Origin: JANQOH01 sp965243325
Lineage (GTDB): Bacteria; Pseudomonadota; Alphaproteobacteria; UBA7887
Direction: 5' to 3'
Length of the DNA stretch: 64,000 nucleotides
Assembly (NCBI GenBank): GCA_965243325.1
Contig: CBDEUQ010000003.1
Span: 1,798,001-1,862,000 of the forward strand
Shown here piece by piece: positions 16,033 to 30,092 of the stretch. Under the pieces are notes generated by a model. The model was not told the origin of the DNA. It worked only from the letters and a program-made list of their open reading frames with translations, and ran no database searches. Numbering within the stretch: the first letter of the stretch is position 1; the number at the start of each line of letters is the position of its first letter. The position numbers and the translations under genes are program-made.

Positions 16033-16383
16033 TTACGGATGTGCGCCGGGCTCCCCGGGGGACCGCCTCCGGTCGTCGCGGCCGACGTGCTCGGCGAGGT
16101 AGTCGAGGATCAGCGCTCCGTCCTCGGTGCCAGGCGGTTCCATGCCCTGTTCCTCGACCATCTCCGCCATGACGTCCGCCCAGTCGGCCCGCGTGAGGGC
16201 CTGCTGCGCCACCAGCATCACGGAGTGGCAGGCGCCGCAGTGGGCGACGACCTCCTCGCGCCCCGCGGCCTCGGGGAGGCCGAAGTATCCGTCGTTTGCG
16301 CGCGATTCCATGCCCGCCGCGCCGACGACAAGGGCGGCGGCCGCCGCGACCGCCGCCGTCCATGACGCGGCAGGTCCGGACAT
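16033..16383 (-). CDS. Small c-type cytochrome, likely electron acceptor of the adjacent sulfite-oxidase-type enzyme
   Basis: A 116-residue protein with a signal peptide (hydrophobic segment about residues 6-24) and one heme c motif CGACH at 49-53 (AHCGACHS). A downstream Met-containing part (MAEMVEEQGMEPP) can supply the sixth ligand. Length and layout resemble SorB-type cytochromes of sulfite dehydrogenases. It starts 29 bases after the stop of the molybdenum enzyme gene on the same strand, as in sorAB. It acts in the periplasm, taking electrons from the Mo enzyme. ATG at 16383 gives the complete signal peptide. Confidence 0.8.
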   Translation of the reverse strand: MSGPAASWTAAVAAAAALVVGAAGMESRANDGYFGLPEAAGREEVVAHCGACHSVMLVAQQALTRADWADVMAEMVEEQGMEPPGTEDGALILDYLAEHVGRDDRRRSPGEPGAHP

Positions 16384-16412
16384 CGGCGGCAGCCGGCGGT
16401 CCCGGGCGCTCC

Positions 16413-17708
16413 CTAGCCGACGGTGACCGCGACCCGGTGCATCGCGTTGTTCAGGTACCCCTTCGGGTTCCAGGCGATGGCGTGGGGCTGGCCGACGCCG
16501 GCTGAATCGACCGCCCTGGCCCAGACCTCGTAATACCCCGGCCGGGGAAACGCGACCGTGGCGCGCCAGTTCTGCCACGCGTGGGCGTTCGCCGGTTCGT
16601 CCAGTTCGGCTTCGATCCACGTCGCGCCGAAGTCGATCGACAGGCGGACGGAGGCGACCGTCCGGTCGCCCGACCAGGCGTGCCCGCGCACGCCGAGCGA
16701 CCCGTCGGCCGTCCGGTGGCCGGTGGCCGGATCGGTGATCAGGGACTTGACCGGCATAGCCTCGATGATGACGAAATCCTCTTCGTCCACCGCCTGTCCG
16801 GGGTGCACCGGGCGGTCGGGAACGCGATACGAGGTGCCGCCCATCTTCGCGCCGTCGTGAACCCGGTCCCGCATCCAGATGCGGGTCAGCCACTTCTGCG
16901 AGCACGACCCCGGCCAGCCCGGCACCACCAGGCGGAGCGGCGCGCCGTTCATCGGGTGAATCGCCCCGCCGTTCTGGGCGAAGGCGATGAGGTTGTGCGG
17001 ATCCATCGCCTTTTCGACGGGAATGCCGCGGGAGATCGGGCGCTTGTCCTCGTTGCCCGAAAGGTGCGCATCGGCCCCCTCGTGTGCGGTGTAGACGGCG
17101 TCGTCCTTCACTCCGGCGGCCCGCAGCACGTCGGCGAGGCGGACGCCGGTCCATTCGGAGCAGGCGACGGCGCCCCAGGTCCACTGGTTGCCCCGCGCCG
17201 GCGGGTCGAAAAAGGCGCGGCCGTTGCCGCCGCATTCCAGCGTCAGCGCCTGCGAGACGACCTCGAACCCGCGCCGGAGAGCATCGATGCCCAGCGTCAT
17301 CGGGGTGTCGACCAGACCGTCGACGGTGAGCGTCCAGTCCGCCGGGTCCATGGTCTCGGGAGGGACGCCGTTGTTGCGGACGAAGTGCCGCGCGGTGGGC
17401 GTGATGTCGTCGTCGAGCAGGTGCGGCGGCGTTTCGGCGTTCAGCGGCCGGTCGTTCAGCACCACGAGCCCGTCCTTGCCCGCGATCGTGTCGCCGGCGG
17501 CGAGCGCCACGGGGAGGAAATGGGCCGGGACGTTGCGGTGGAAGGGGATCGCCGCGCCGACCATCGCGCCCATGATCGCCAGTCCTGCGTTCCCGAGGAA
17601 TCCCCGCCTGTCGGGATACGCCTTGCGCCCGAACAGGAGGCGGTCGGCCTCGTCCGGGTCGGCGCGGTACATCTCGAACAGTCCCCGTTGCCGCGTGTCT
17701 TCGTGCAT
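16413..17708 (-). CDS. Exported sulfite oxidase family molybdenum enzyme (SorA/SoxC-like)
   Basis: A 431-residue enzyme. The Tat motif DRRGFLGNAGLAIMG (Arg34-Arg35) exports it to the periplasm. The sulfite-oxidase Mo domain begins near residue 85. The molybdenum-ligating Cys is Cys159 (LTLECGGNGRAFFDPP). Further signatures are NQWTWGAVACSEWTGVRLADVL, HPMNGAPLRLVVPGWPGSCSQKWLTRI and the C-terminal dimerisation domain ending NWRATVAFPRPGYYEVWARAVDSAG. With the small cytochrome c gene next to it the pair would oxidise sulfite or a related sulfur oxyanion. A paralogue without the Tat region is at 30507-31622. Confidence 0.87.
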   Translation of the reverse strand: MHEDTRQRGLFEMYRADPDEADRLLFGRKAYPDRRGFLGNAGLAIMGAMVGAAIPFHRNVPAHFLPVALAAGDTIAGKDGLVVLNDRPLNAETPPHLLDDDITPTARHFVRNNGVPPETMDPADWTLTVDGLVDTPMTLGIDALRRGFEVVSQALTLECGGNGRAFFDPPARGNQWTWGAVACSEWTGVRLADVLRAAGVKDDAVYTAHEGADAHLSGNEDKRPISRGIPVEKAMDPHNLIAFAQNGGAIHPMNGAPLRLVVPGWPGSCSQKWLTRIWMRDRVHDGAKMGGTSYRVPDRPVHPGQAVDEEDFVIIEAMPVKSLITDPATGHRTADGSLGVRGHAWSGDRTVASVRLSIDFGATWIEAELDEPANAHAWQNWRATVAFPRPGYYEVWARAVDSAGVGQPHAIAWNPKGYLNNAMHRVAVTVG

Positions 17709-17874
17709 GGTCGGCCTCCCGCCTGAGCGTTTCGCGGGCGCTTCCCGCGGTTCCGGAAACCGCGGTGGTCGGTCGCCCGAGGGCAGCGCGTCCGCTCACG
17801 ATAGCATCCGCGGAGCGTTTCCCGTCGCGCGATTCGCCCCTGCGTGCCCGTACGGTCCGCGACGCGGGCGACGC

Positions 17875-18603
17875 TCACGGTCGGGCGCGCCCGTCGACGG
17901 CAAGGCACGCGCACAGGGCGTCGGCGCGCGGCCGGGGGGAGATGACCACGCGGCGCCACGATGCTGGTTCCGCCGCTTCGGCGACGGCGGTGCTCAGGCA
18001 GTAGGCGTCGAGGCGCGCGAGGCCCGCGGCGAGGCCGGCGCGGCGGGCGAGGCGCACGAAGACCGCGGCGCTGCGCGGCGAGAACAGCAGCACCGCGTCC
18101 GCCGCGCCGTCGCGCAGAGCCGCCGCCGCGGCCTCCGGGAGCGTCGCCGCGGCGACGGCATCGTAGAGCGCGAGGCGGCGGCAGGCGAAACCGGCGCGGC
18201 CGAGAACGGCGTCGAGGTCGCCCGTCGTCCGACGGCCGCAAACGTGCAGCAGCCCTCCCGCCGCCGGGTCGAGCCGGGCGCCGACGAACGCGGCGAGCGC
18301 CCGGGCGTCGCCGTCGGCCGACCGCACGTCGCCGAAGCCCGCGTCGCGCGCCGCCGCGGCGGTGGCGTCCCCCACGGCGACGACCGGTGTGCCGCGGCAT
18401 TCGGTGTTCGCCGCCAGCGCGCGTGCGCCGTTGGCGCTGGTCAGCAGCACCGCCCGCGCCGCGGCCACCGCCTCGGCAGCGGCCGGGTCGCGAAGCGTTT
18501 CGATGCCGATCACCGGGGCGATCACGCTGTCGATGCCGCGGCGGGCCAGCGCCGCGGCGAGAGTCTCGCTGTCGGCGCGCGGGCGGGTGATGATTGCGCG
18601 CAT
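17875..18603 (-). CDS. hemD: Uroporphyrinogen-III synthase
   Basis: A 242-residue HemD-fold protein: it starts MRAIITRPRADSETLAAALARRGIDSVIAPVIGIE, and has LLTSANGARAL, VVAVGDATAAAARDAGF and the C-terminal half DAVLLFSPRSAAVFVRLA. HemD closes and flips hydroxymethylbilane to uroporphyrinogen III in tetrapyrrole (heme, B12, siroheme) synthesis. Sequence conservation in this family is low, and position right behind hemC, 4 bases apart, is the strongest support. ATG at 18603 starts precisely at the first beta strand. The gene is rich in Ala and Arg, as expected from composition. Confidence 0.87.
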   Translation of the reverse strand: MRAIITRPRADSETLAAALARRGIDSVIAPVIGIETLRDPAAAEAVAAARAVLLTSANGARALAANTECRGTPVVAVGDATAAAARDAGFGDVRSADGDARALAAFVGARLDPAAGGLLHVCGRRTTGDLDAVLGRAGFACRRLALYDAVAAATLPEAAAAALRDGAADAVLLFSPRSAAVFVRLARRAGLAAGLARLDAYCLSTAVAEAAEPASWRRVVISPRPRADALCACLAVDGRARP

Positions 18604-18607
18604 GCGC

Positions 18608-19537
18608 TCAGTCCGCGAGAAAACCCGGGCCTGCGCGTTCGGCGAGGCGGCGGCCCAGCGAATCGCCGAGCGCCGTCGCATCGCCAGCCGAGGCATCGTC
18701 CGCCAGGACGATCACGGCGCTGCCGTCGGTGCGCGCGACCAGCCCTCTCAAGGAGATGCGCCCCCCCGGCGCCGATTGCGCGAGACCGGCGATCGGCGCC
18801 CGGCACGAGCCGTCGAGCCGCGCCAGCATGGCGCGCTCCGCCGTCGCCGCGGCCGCTGTCGGCGCGTGGTCGAGCGGTGCGAGCAAGGCGCGGACGCGGT
18901 CGTCGCGGCGGCGGCAGGCGACGGCGATCGTGCCCTGGCCCACGGCCGGCAGCATGTCGTCCGGATCCAGCACCGCGCTCGCTGCATCGGCGCGGCCCAG
19001 CCGGGTCAGGCCGGCGAGCGCCAGCAGCGTGGCGTCGACGGTGCCGGCGGCAAGCTTGTCGAGGCGGGTGCCGACGTTGCCGCGCAGCGGCGCCACCGCC
19101 ACGTCCGGCCGGCGGTGTCGAATCTGCGCCGCCCGCCGCGGCGAGGACGTGCCGACGACGGCGCCGGGTGGGAGCGCGTCGATCCCGCCCGCATGGCGCG
19201 CGATCCACGCGTCGCGCGGATCCCCGCGCTCGAGATGGCAGGCGAGCGCGACTCCGTCGGGCAGCCGCGACGGCACGTCCTTCAGCGAGTGCACCGCCGC
19301 GTCGATGCGCCCTCGCAGCAGGGCGTCGTCGAGTTCCCTCGTGAACAGGCCCTTGCCGCCGATGTTGGCAAGCGGCCGGTCGCGCACAGCGTCGCCCGTC
19401 GTGCGGACGATGGTGACCGCGATGGCGAGGCCGGGATGCGCCGCCTCGAGGCCGCGGCGCACCAGCGCCGTCTGCGCCCGCGCGAGCGGGCTGCCGCGCG
19501 TGCCGATGACGAGCGGCCGGTGTTCCAACTCTCGCAC
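18608..19537 (-). CDS. hemC: Hydroxymethylbilane synthase (porphobilinogen deaminase)
   Basis: A 309-residue enzyme that polymerises four porphobilinogens into hydroxymethylbilane in the cytosol. Signatures in order: VIGTRGSPLARAQTALV, NIGGKGLFTRELDDALL, DAAVHSLKDVPSRLPDG, VGTSSPRRAAQI, LRGNVGTRLDKL, LPAVGQGTIAVACR and the cofactor-binding cysteine in ARLDGSCRAPIAG. Full family length. It follows the ELM1-family gene by 24 bases and precedes hemD by 4 bases, so hemCD are the end of a long minus-strand run from carA. Confidence 0.95.
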   Translation of the reverse strand: MRELEHRPLVIGTRGSPLARAQTALVRRGLEAAHPGLAIAVTIVRTTGDAVRDRPLANIGGKGLFTRELDDALLRGRIDAAVHSLKDVPSRLPDGVALACHLERGDPRDAWIARHAGGIDALPPGAVVGTSSPRRAAQIRHRRPDVAVAPLRGNVGTRLDKLAAGTVDATLLALAGLTRLGRADAASAVLDPDDMLPAVGQGTIAVACRRRDDRVRALLAPLDHAPTAAAATAERAMLARLDGSCRAPIAGLAQSAPGGRISLRGLVARTDGSAVIVLADDASAGDATALGDSLGRRLAERAGPGFLAD

Positions 19538-19561
19538 CTCCCGGCGGGGGCGGCGGCGCGC

Positions 19562-20533
19562 CTACAGCAACCGCCGTTCGCGGACGGCGCGTGCCACCGT
19601 GGCCGCGTCGTCGAACGGTGCGCCGGGCCACGCCGTCGCGTGCGCGCCGGTCAGCGGGCGCGCCGCGCCGCGCTCGTACAGCGTCCGGTGAAGGCGCGCG
19701 TGCTTCGCTGCGGTGCGCGCGGGCGGCGCGTCGATGTACACCGGCCGCCCGCTCGCGCACGCTTCGGTGCACATCGCCGTCGAATCGCCGGTGACGACGA
19801 CGATGTCGGCGAGCGCGAGGTAGCCGAGATAGGGGTTGTCGCCCCCGTCGCCGCCGCCCCAGACGTACGCGTGACGCGGCCCGAGCGCTGCGCGGAGCCG
19901 GTCCGCCGCGCCGCGGCCGGTGCGCCGCGAGGTCGCCATCATCACGCCGGCGCCGATGCCGGCGGCGAGCCGGGAAACCCGCGCGGCGAGCGAGTCGGCG
20001 TCGGCGGCGGTGAAGGGATGGCGTCCGGTCGCGCCGCCGACAAGCAGTGCGACCCGCGGCCGCGGTACCGGTGCCAGCGGCCGCCGCCAGGCCGCCGCCG
20101 CCGCCGCGAGACGGGCCGCGGTGACCCGGTGCGGCGCGCCAACGGTGCGCACTACGTTGGCGCGCGAAGAGATCTCGTCGTGCGCGGGCACGGCGATCAG
20201 GTCGAAGGCGCCGGCGCCCGGCCCGGGCCACATGCACTGCACGAGGCGCGTCCGGCCGCCGCTTCGCGCCTTGATCGCGCGCGCCGCGGGCGCCGTGCGC
20301 CGCCCCGCGGCGACCGCGAGGTCGGGCCATGGCGCCGTCGGGCGCGCGGCCGCCGTGACGTGCCGGTCGGTCGCGCCGAGCAGCCGGTTCGGCAATCGGC
20401 CCAGGCGGTTGAAGCGGAGCGTGCAGACCCGGAACGGCGCTCCCAGCGCCTCGGCGACGCCGAGCGCCTGGTTGGCGTGGCCGGGGCGGTCGTCCGCGAG
20501 CACCCAGACGCGCGCCGGCCGGCCGGCGGTCAA
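19562..20533 (-). CDS. ELM1/GtrOC1 family putative glycosyltransferase-like protein
   Basis: A 323-residue protein of the ELM1 family (bacterial relatives of the plant mitochondrial fission protein; fold related to GT-B glycosyltransferases). Seen: VWVLADDRPGHANQALGVAEALG at the start, PDLAVAAGRRTAPAARAI, VALLVGGATGRHPFTAADADSLA, and GDSTAMCTEACASGRPVYI. Biochemical function is not established for the bacterial proteins, but the gene is a common neighbour of greA/carB or lipopolysaccharide genes in alphaproteobacteria. Its ATG overlaps the greA stop by four bases. Confidence concerns the family, not a function. Confidence 0.85.
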   Translation of the reverse strand: MTAGRPARVWVLADDRPGHANQALGVAEALGAPFRVCTLRFNRLGRLPNRLLGATDRHVTAAARPTAPWPDLAVAAGRRTAPAARAIKARSGGRTRLVQCMWPGPGAGAFDLIAVPAHDEISSRANVVRTVGAPHRVTAARLAAAAAAWRRPLAPVPRPRVALLVGGATGRHPFTAADADSLAARVSRLAAGIGAGVMMATSRRTGRGAADRLRAALGPRHAYVWGGGDGGDNPYLGYLALADIVVVTGDSTAMCTEACASGRPVYIDAPPARTAAKHARLHRTLYERGAARPLTGAHATAWPGAPFDDAATVARAVRERRLL

Positions 20534-21003
20534 AGGAATTCGACCGAGACGATCTCGTAGCCGCGGGCGCCGTGGGGCGTATCGACCGTCACGCTGTCGC
20601 CGACGCTCTTGTTGATCATCGCGCGCGCCAGCGGCGCCGCGATCGAAAGCTGTCCGCGGCCGACGTCGGATTCGTCGGCGCCGACGATGCGCCAGGTCCG
20701 TTCTTCGTCGGTGTCCTCGTCGGCCAGGGTCACGGTGGCGCCGAATTTGACCGTGTCGCCCGAAAGCTTGGAGACGTCGATCACCTGCGCGCGGCCGATC
20801 TTGTCCTCGATCTCCCGCATCCGGCCCTCGACGAAGCTCTGGCGTTCGCGCGCCGCGTGGTACTCCGCGTTCTCCGAGAGGTCGCCGTGCTCACGGGCTT
20901 CGGAAATCGCCTTGATGATCGCCGGCCGGTCTTCCGACTTGAGCCTTTTGAGTTCAGCTTCCAGCCGCCGGAAGCCCTCGGCGGTCATGGGGACCCGTTC
21001 CAT
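20530..21003 (-). CDS. greA: Transcription elongation factor GreA
   Basis: A 157-residue GreA: an N-terminal antiparallel coiled coil (MTAEGFRRLEAELKRLKSEDRPAIIKAISEAREHGDLSENAEY spans residues 7-49) with the acidic tip DLSENAEYHAARERQ that reaches the RNA polymerase active site, and a C-terminal FKBP-like domain (SPVGRALI-type segment here IAAPLARAMINKSVGD). It rescues backtracked polymerase by stimulating transcript cleavage. It lies 57 bases after carB and is coupled to the ELM1 gene. The order carA-carB-greA is typical of alphaproteobacteria. Confidence 0.95.
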   Translation of the reverse strand: MERVPMTAEGFRRLEAELKRLKSEDRPAIIKAISEAREHGDLSENAEYHAARERQSFVEGRMREIEDKIGRAQVIDVSKLSGDTVKFGATVTLADEDTDEERTWRIVGADESDVGRGQLSIAAPLARAMINKSVGDSVTVDTPHGARGYEIVSVEFL

Positions 21004-21059
21004 GTTCCGGTCTTTCTGTCAGAGCCGTGCGCCCGCACGCCGCAGCCGGACGGCCGCCG

Positions 21060-24311
<3,252 letters not shown>

Positions 24312-24320
24312 GGGCGGCGG

Positions 24321-25484
24321 CTACGCGTCCATCGCGGCGACGAAACGGTCGAACAGGTAGTGGCTGTCGCGCGGTCCGGGCGACGCTTCGGGGTGGTACT
24401 GCACGCCGAACACCGGCTTGCCGGCGACGCGGATTCCTTCCAGCCCGCCGTCGAACAGCGACACGTGCGTCGCCTCGACCCCGGCGGGCAACGTGTCGCC
24501 GTCGACGACGAAACCGTGGTTCTGGCTCGTGATTTCCACCCGTCCCGTCACCAGGTCCTTGACCGGGTGGTTGGCGCCGCGGTGGCCCTGGCGCATCTTC
24601 GTCGTCCGCGCGCCGAGCGCCAGCGCCAGCAGCTGGTGTCCCAGGCAGATGCCGAACACGGGGAGTCCGGTCGCCAGCAGCGTACGAATGACCGGCACGG
24701 CGTAGACCCCGGTCGCCGCCGGATCCCCGGGGCCGTTCGAGAGGAAGATGCCGTCGGGCTCGTGCCGCATCACCTCGGTCGCCGGCGTGCGCGCCGGCAC
24801 CACCGTGACCCGGCACCCGGCCGAGGCGAGGCAGCGCAGGATATTGCGCTTGGCGCCGTAGTCGATCGCCACGACATGGCGCCGCGGCGCCCGCAGCGTG
24901 CCGTGGCCGGCGCCGGACGTCCACCGCGTCTCCCGCCATTCGTAGGTCTCGGCGGCGGTCACCTCGCCGGCGAGGTCCATGCCCGCGAGGCCCGGCCACG
25001 ACGCCGCTTCGGCGGCCAGCGCGGCGATGTCGAAGCGTCCCGCCGGATCGTGCGCGACGACGCCCGTCGGCGCTCCGGTCTCGCGCACCAGGCGGGTCAG
25101 CGCCCGCGTGTCCACCCCGCCGATCGCGGGGATGCCGTGCTCGCGCAGCCAGGCGCCGAGCGGCGCCGCCGCGCGCCAATTGGACGGCGCGCTGATGTCG
25201 GCGCGCAGGACGCAGCCGCGCGCCGCCGGGCGCGCCGCCTCGACATCCTCGAGATTGACGCCGACGTTGCCGATGTGGGGGAACGTGAAGGTGATGATCT
25301 GTCCGGCGTACGAGGGATCGGTCATGATCTCCTGGTAGCCGGTCATCGCCGTGTTGAAGCAGACTTCGCCGACCGCGGTGCCCGTGGCGCCGAGACCGTG
25401 GCCGTGGATCGCCGCCCCGCCGGCAAGCACCAGAACGGCGCTCGCCGGCACGGCGGCGTCGGGATCGGCGGCTGTTTCGTGCAT
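24321..25484 (-). CDS. carA: Carbamoyl-phosphate synthase small (glutaminase) subunit
   Basis: A 387-residue enzyme. The N-terminal CPSase small-subunit domain (VGEVCFNTAMTGYQEIMTDPSYAGQIITFT, FPHIGNVGVN) is followed by a class I glutamine amidotransferase domain with nucleophile Cys in VFGICLGHQLLALALG, ANHPVKDL, SQNHGF and the His-Glu pair in QYHPEASPGP. It supplies ammonia to CarB. It is the first gene of the minus-strand run carA-carB-greA-elm1-hemC-hemD, and the region upstream (25485-25703) is the divergent control region shared with yqeY-dnaG-rpoD. Confidence 0.96.
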   Translation of the reverse strand: MHETAADPDAAVPASAVLVLAGGAAIHGHGLGATGTAVGEVCFNTAMTGYQEIMTDPSYAGQIITFTFPHIGNVGVNLEDVEAARPAARGCVLRADISAPSNWRAAAPLGAWLREHGIPAIGGVDTRALTRLVRETGAPTGVVAHDPAGRFDIAALAAEAASWPGLAGMDLAGEVTAAETYEWRETRWTSGAGHGTLRAPRRHVVAIDYGAKRNILRCLASAGCRVTVVPARTPATEVMRHEPDGIFLSNGPGDPAATGVYAVPVIRTLLATGLPVFGICLGHQLLALALGARTTKMRQGHRGANHPVKDLVTGRVEITSQNHGFVVDGDTLPAGVEATHVSLFDGGLEGIRVAGKPVFGVQYHPEASPGPRDSHYLFDRFVAAMDA

Positions 25485-25589
25485 CGGCGGCGAATCGCAC
25501 CAGGATGACGCCGAACGGCCGGTCCGAGCGGCGAGGCGGGCGGAAAATACGCGCAGGCCGGAACGGCGTCAAGTTGCGACAGGTCTTCC

Positions 25590-25612
25590 AATAATGATTG
25601 TTTTCAATCGGT
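25590..25612. promoter_or_regulatory. AT-rich inverted repeat in the carA / yqeY divergent region
   Basis: The 219-base divergent region between carA and yqeY is GC-rich except for one short patch. Inside it GATTG-TTTT-CAATC forms a perfect 5-4-5 inverted repeat at 25596-25609, preceded by AATAAT (25590-25595), a 5 of 6 match to a -10 hexamer. A TTGCGA at 25574-25579 is too close (10 bases) to be its -35. The patch may be a core promoter element and operator for one or both directions. The rest of the region shows nothing I can name. Confidence 0.3.
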
Positions 25613-25703
25613 TGATGGAAGGGACGCGAAGGCGGGTGCCGGAAGATTCGACAGATGCCGCCGGATCGATCACGCTGTCGCGGTGGCTAGGGGGAAGCGG
25701 GCC

Positions 25704-26174
25704 ATGACCGTCTTGCGCAGGCATCTGGCCGACGATCTCAAGGCGGCTGTCAAAGCCGACGATACCTGCCGCGCCGCGACTTTGCGGCTGATCCTCGCCA
25801 CGCTCGAAGACCGGGACGCCGCCGCGCGCGGCAGGGGCGACGAGGCCGAAATCGACGACGCCGCGGTGCTCGACATGCTGGCCGGGATGGTGCGGCAGCG
25901 CCGCGATTCGATCGTCGCCTACCGCGCCGGCGGCCGGGACGACCTGGCGGCGCGCGAGGCGGAGGAGATCGGTCATATCGAACGCTACATGCCGACGCCG
26001 CTCGACGCCGCCGAGGTGGCCCAGGCGGTGGCCGAGGTCATCGCCGAGACCGGCGCCCGCTCGCTGAAGGACGTGGGGCGCGCGATGGCCGTCCTGAAGC
26101 GTCGGTATACCGGACGCATGGACTTCGCCGCCGCCAGCCATCTCGTCCGCGATCGTCTGGCCGGCGGCGCATGA
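25704..26174 (+). CDS. yqeY: GatB/YqeY domain protein
   Basis: A 156-residue protein of the YqeY family, which shares the C-terminal domain of the GatB amidotransferase subunit. Seen: LRRHLADDLKAAVKADDTCRAATLRLILATLEDRD and, near the end, LKDVGRAMAVLKRRYTGRMDFAAASHLVRDRL, the tRNA-binding helical part. The family's exact role is not settled; it is thought to assist tRNA-linked metabolism. ATG at 25704 has GGGGAAG upstream; a GTG seven codons earlier is possible. Its stop overlaps the dnaG start by four bases, a usual alphaproteobacterial order. Confidence 0.9.
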   Translation: MTVLRRHLADDLKAAVKADDTCRAATLRLILATLEDRDAAARGRGDEAEIDDAAVLDMLAGMVRQRRDSIVAYRAGGRDDLAAREAEEIGHIERYMPTPLDAAEVAQAVAEVIAETGARSLKDVGRAMAVLKRRYTGRMDFAAASHLVRDRLAGGA

Positions 26175-27991
26175 GCTTCCCGCCCGGTTTTCTCGACGAG
26201 ATCCGTGCCCGGATCCCGGTCAGCGAGCGCGCCGGGCGCGCCGTTCGCCTGGCGCGCCGGGGGCGCGAGCACGTCGGTCTGTGCCCCTTCCACCGCGAGA
26301 AGACTCCGTCGTTCACGGTCAACGACGACAAGGGCTTCTTCCACTGCTTCGGCTGCGGCGCGCACGGCGACGTGATCGGGTTCGCCATGCGGCACGAGGG
26401 GCTCGCCTTCCCGGAGGCGGTGGAACGTCTCGCCGGCGAGGCCGGCCTCGCCATGCCCGAGCGCACGCCGGAGGCTCGCGTCGAAGCCGCGCGGCGGGAC
26501 AGCGCGCGCGACGCGCTCGCCTTCGCCGCCGGCTGGTTCGCGCGCGTGCTGGCGCGGCCCGACGAGCCGGCGGGCGCGCGCTATCTCGCCGACCGCGGGC
26601 TGAGCGGCGAGACCGTCGAGCGCTTCGGGCTCGGCTATGCGCCCGCTTCCGGGCGGGCGCTGGCGACGGTTCTGGCGGGCGAGGGCATCGCCGAGGACGT
26701 GGCGTGCGCGGCCGGGCTGCTGCGGCGCCCGGACGACGGGCGGGACGCCTACGATTTCTTTCGCGGCCGGGTCATGTTCCCCATCGCCGACCGCGGCGGC
26801 CGCGTCATCGGCTTCGGCGCGCGCAGCCTGGGCGACGCGCAGCCGAAATATCTCAACTCCCCCGAATCGGCGGTCTTCCGCAAGGGCGAGGCGCTGTACA
26901 ATCTGGCCGACGCGCGCCGCGCCGCGCGCGACGCCGGCGGCGTGGTCGTCGCCGAAGGCTACATGGACGTGATCGCGCTGGTCCAGGCGGGGATCGAGCA
27001 CGCCGTGGCGCCGCTCGGCACGGCGTTGACCGAGGACCAGTTGCGGGCGCTGTGGCGGCTCGCCGAGGAGCCGACGCTGTGTCTGGACGGCGACCGCGCG
27101 GGTCGCGCCGCGGCGCTGCGCACCGCCGGACGCGCCCTGCCGCTGCTCCAGCCCGGGCGGTCGCTGTCGTTCGTCTTCCTGCGCGACGGCGAGGATCCGG
27201 ACAGCCTGCTCGCCGCCGCCGGGGCGGGCGAAATGCGCGACCGCCTCGGCGCCGCGGCGCCGTTGGTGGACGTGCTGTGGCACGACCTCACGGCGGGCAA
27301 GAACGCCGCGACGCCCGAACGCCGCGCCGCGCTGCGCCGGTCGATCGACCTCAGAGTGGCCGACATCGCCGATGAGCGCGTGCGCGCCCAGTACCGCCAG
27401 GCGTTTCGTGAACGCTTCGACCGCATGTTCCGCTCTCCGGGACGCGGCGCGGCCGGGCGCGGCGCGGCGGCGCGCGGCCGCGGGTTCGAGGAAGCGGCGC
27501 CGCCGCCGGACGACGGTGCGCGCCGCGAACGGCTGATGCTGGCGACCGTTCTCAACCACCCGCGCCTGCTGCCCGATCTGGCGGAAGATCTGGCGGCGAT
27601 CGATTTCCGCGCCGGCGGGCCGGAGCGCCTGCGCGGGCTGCTGGTCGACTTCGCGGCGTCCGGCGAGGAGATGACCGGCGCCGCGCTGCGCGCGCGCCTT
27701 GCCGAGGCGGACGCGCTCGACTATGTCGAACGACTGCTCGGTCCGGGCGCCTGGGACGGCCGGCTCGTCGAAGCGTTCGCCTCTCCCGACGCGGCGGACG
27801 ACGAGGCGGAAGCCGGCTTCCGCCATCTTGCGGAGCGCCATCGCCGCGGCGTGCTCGAAGCCGACTTGCGCGACGCCGAGCACGCGCTGTCCGAGTCGGG
27901 CGACAAAGAGGAGCTTGCCCGGCTGCGCCGGTTGCGGCAACAATTGCACGCGATGGACGGGGGAGTGGCGGAGGCGGCTGCGGGCGCGTAG
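26171..27991 (+). CDS. dnaG: DNA primase
   Basis: At 606 residues this is full length. It synthesises RNA primers at the replication fork. The N-terminal CHC2 zinc-binding domain has CPFHREKTPSF and HCFGCGAHGDVIGF. The primase core follows with YLADRGLSGETVERFGLGYAP. The Toprim catalytic centre has VVVAEGYMDVIALVQAGI and, further on, LCLDGDRAGRAA. The C-terminal helical domain that contacts DnaB follows a low-complexity Ala/Gly/Arg linker near residues 420-445 (GRGAAGRGAAARGRG). ATGA overlap with yqeY; rpoD begins 92 bases downstream. Confidence 0.96.
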   Translation: MSFPPGFLDEIRARIPVSERAGRAVRLARRGREHVGLCPFHREKTPSFTVNDDKGFFHCFGCGAHGDVIGFAMRHEGLAFPEAVERLAGEAGLAMPERTPEARVEAARRDSARDALAFAAGWFARVLARPDEPAGARYLADRGLSGETVERFGLGYAPASGRALATVLAGEGIAEDVACAAGLLRRPDDGRDAYDFFRGRVMFPIADRGGRVIGFGARSLGDAQPKYLNSPESAVFRKGEALYNLADARRAARDAGGVVVAEGYMDVIALVQAGIEHAVAPLGTALTEDQLRALWRLAEEPTLCLDGDRAGRAAALRTAGRALPLLQPGRSLSFVFLRDGEDPDSLLAAAGAGEMRDRLGAAAPLVDVLWHDLTAGKNAATPERRAALRRSIDLRVADIADERVRAQYRQAFRERFDRMFRSPGRGAAGRGAAARGRGFEEAAPPPDDGARRERLMLATVLNHPRLLPDLAEDLAAIDFRAGGPERLRGLLVDFAASGEEMTGAALRARLAEADALDYVERLLGPGAWDGRLVEAFASPDAADDEAEAGFRHLAERHRRGVLEADLRDAEHALSESGDKEELARLRRLRQQLHAMDGGVAEAAAGA

Positions 27992-28083
27992 GCCTTGTTT
28001 TGCCGCGTCTTCGTATTACGTGGGAGATTCGTCCGGCCGTGCGGCGGGCGCGGACACCGGATGGAGCAGGGGACGGGTTTCGG

Positions 28084-30042
<1,959 letters not shown>

Positions 30043-30092
30043 GGCGGGGGAGGCGACGGCTCAACCGACGCGGACGAGAGCCGCCCGGCCCG

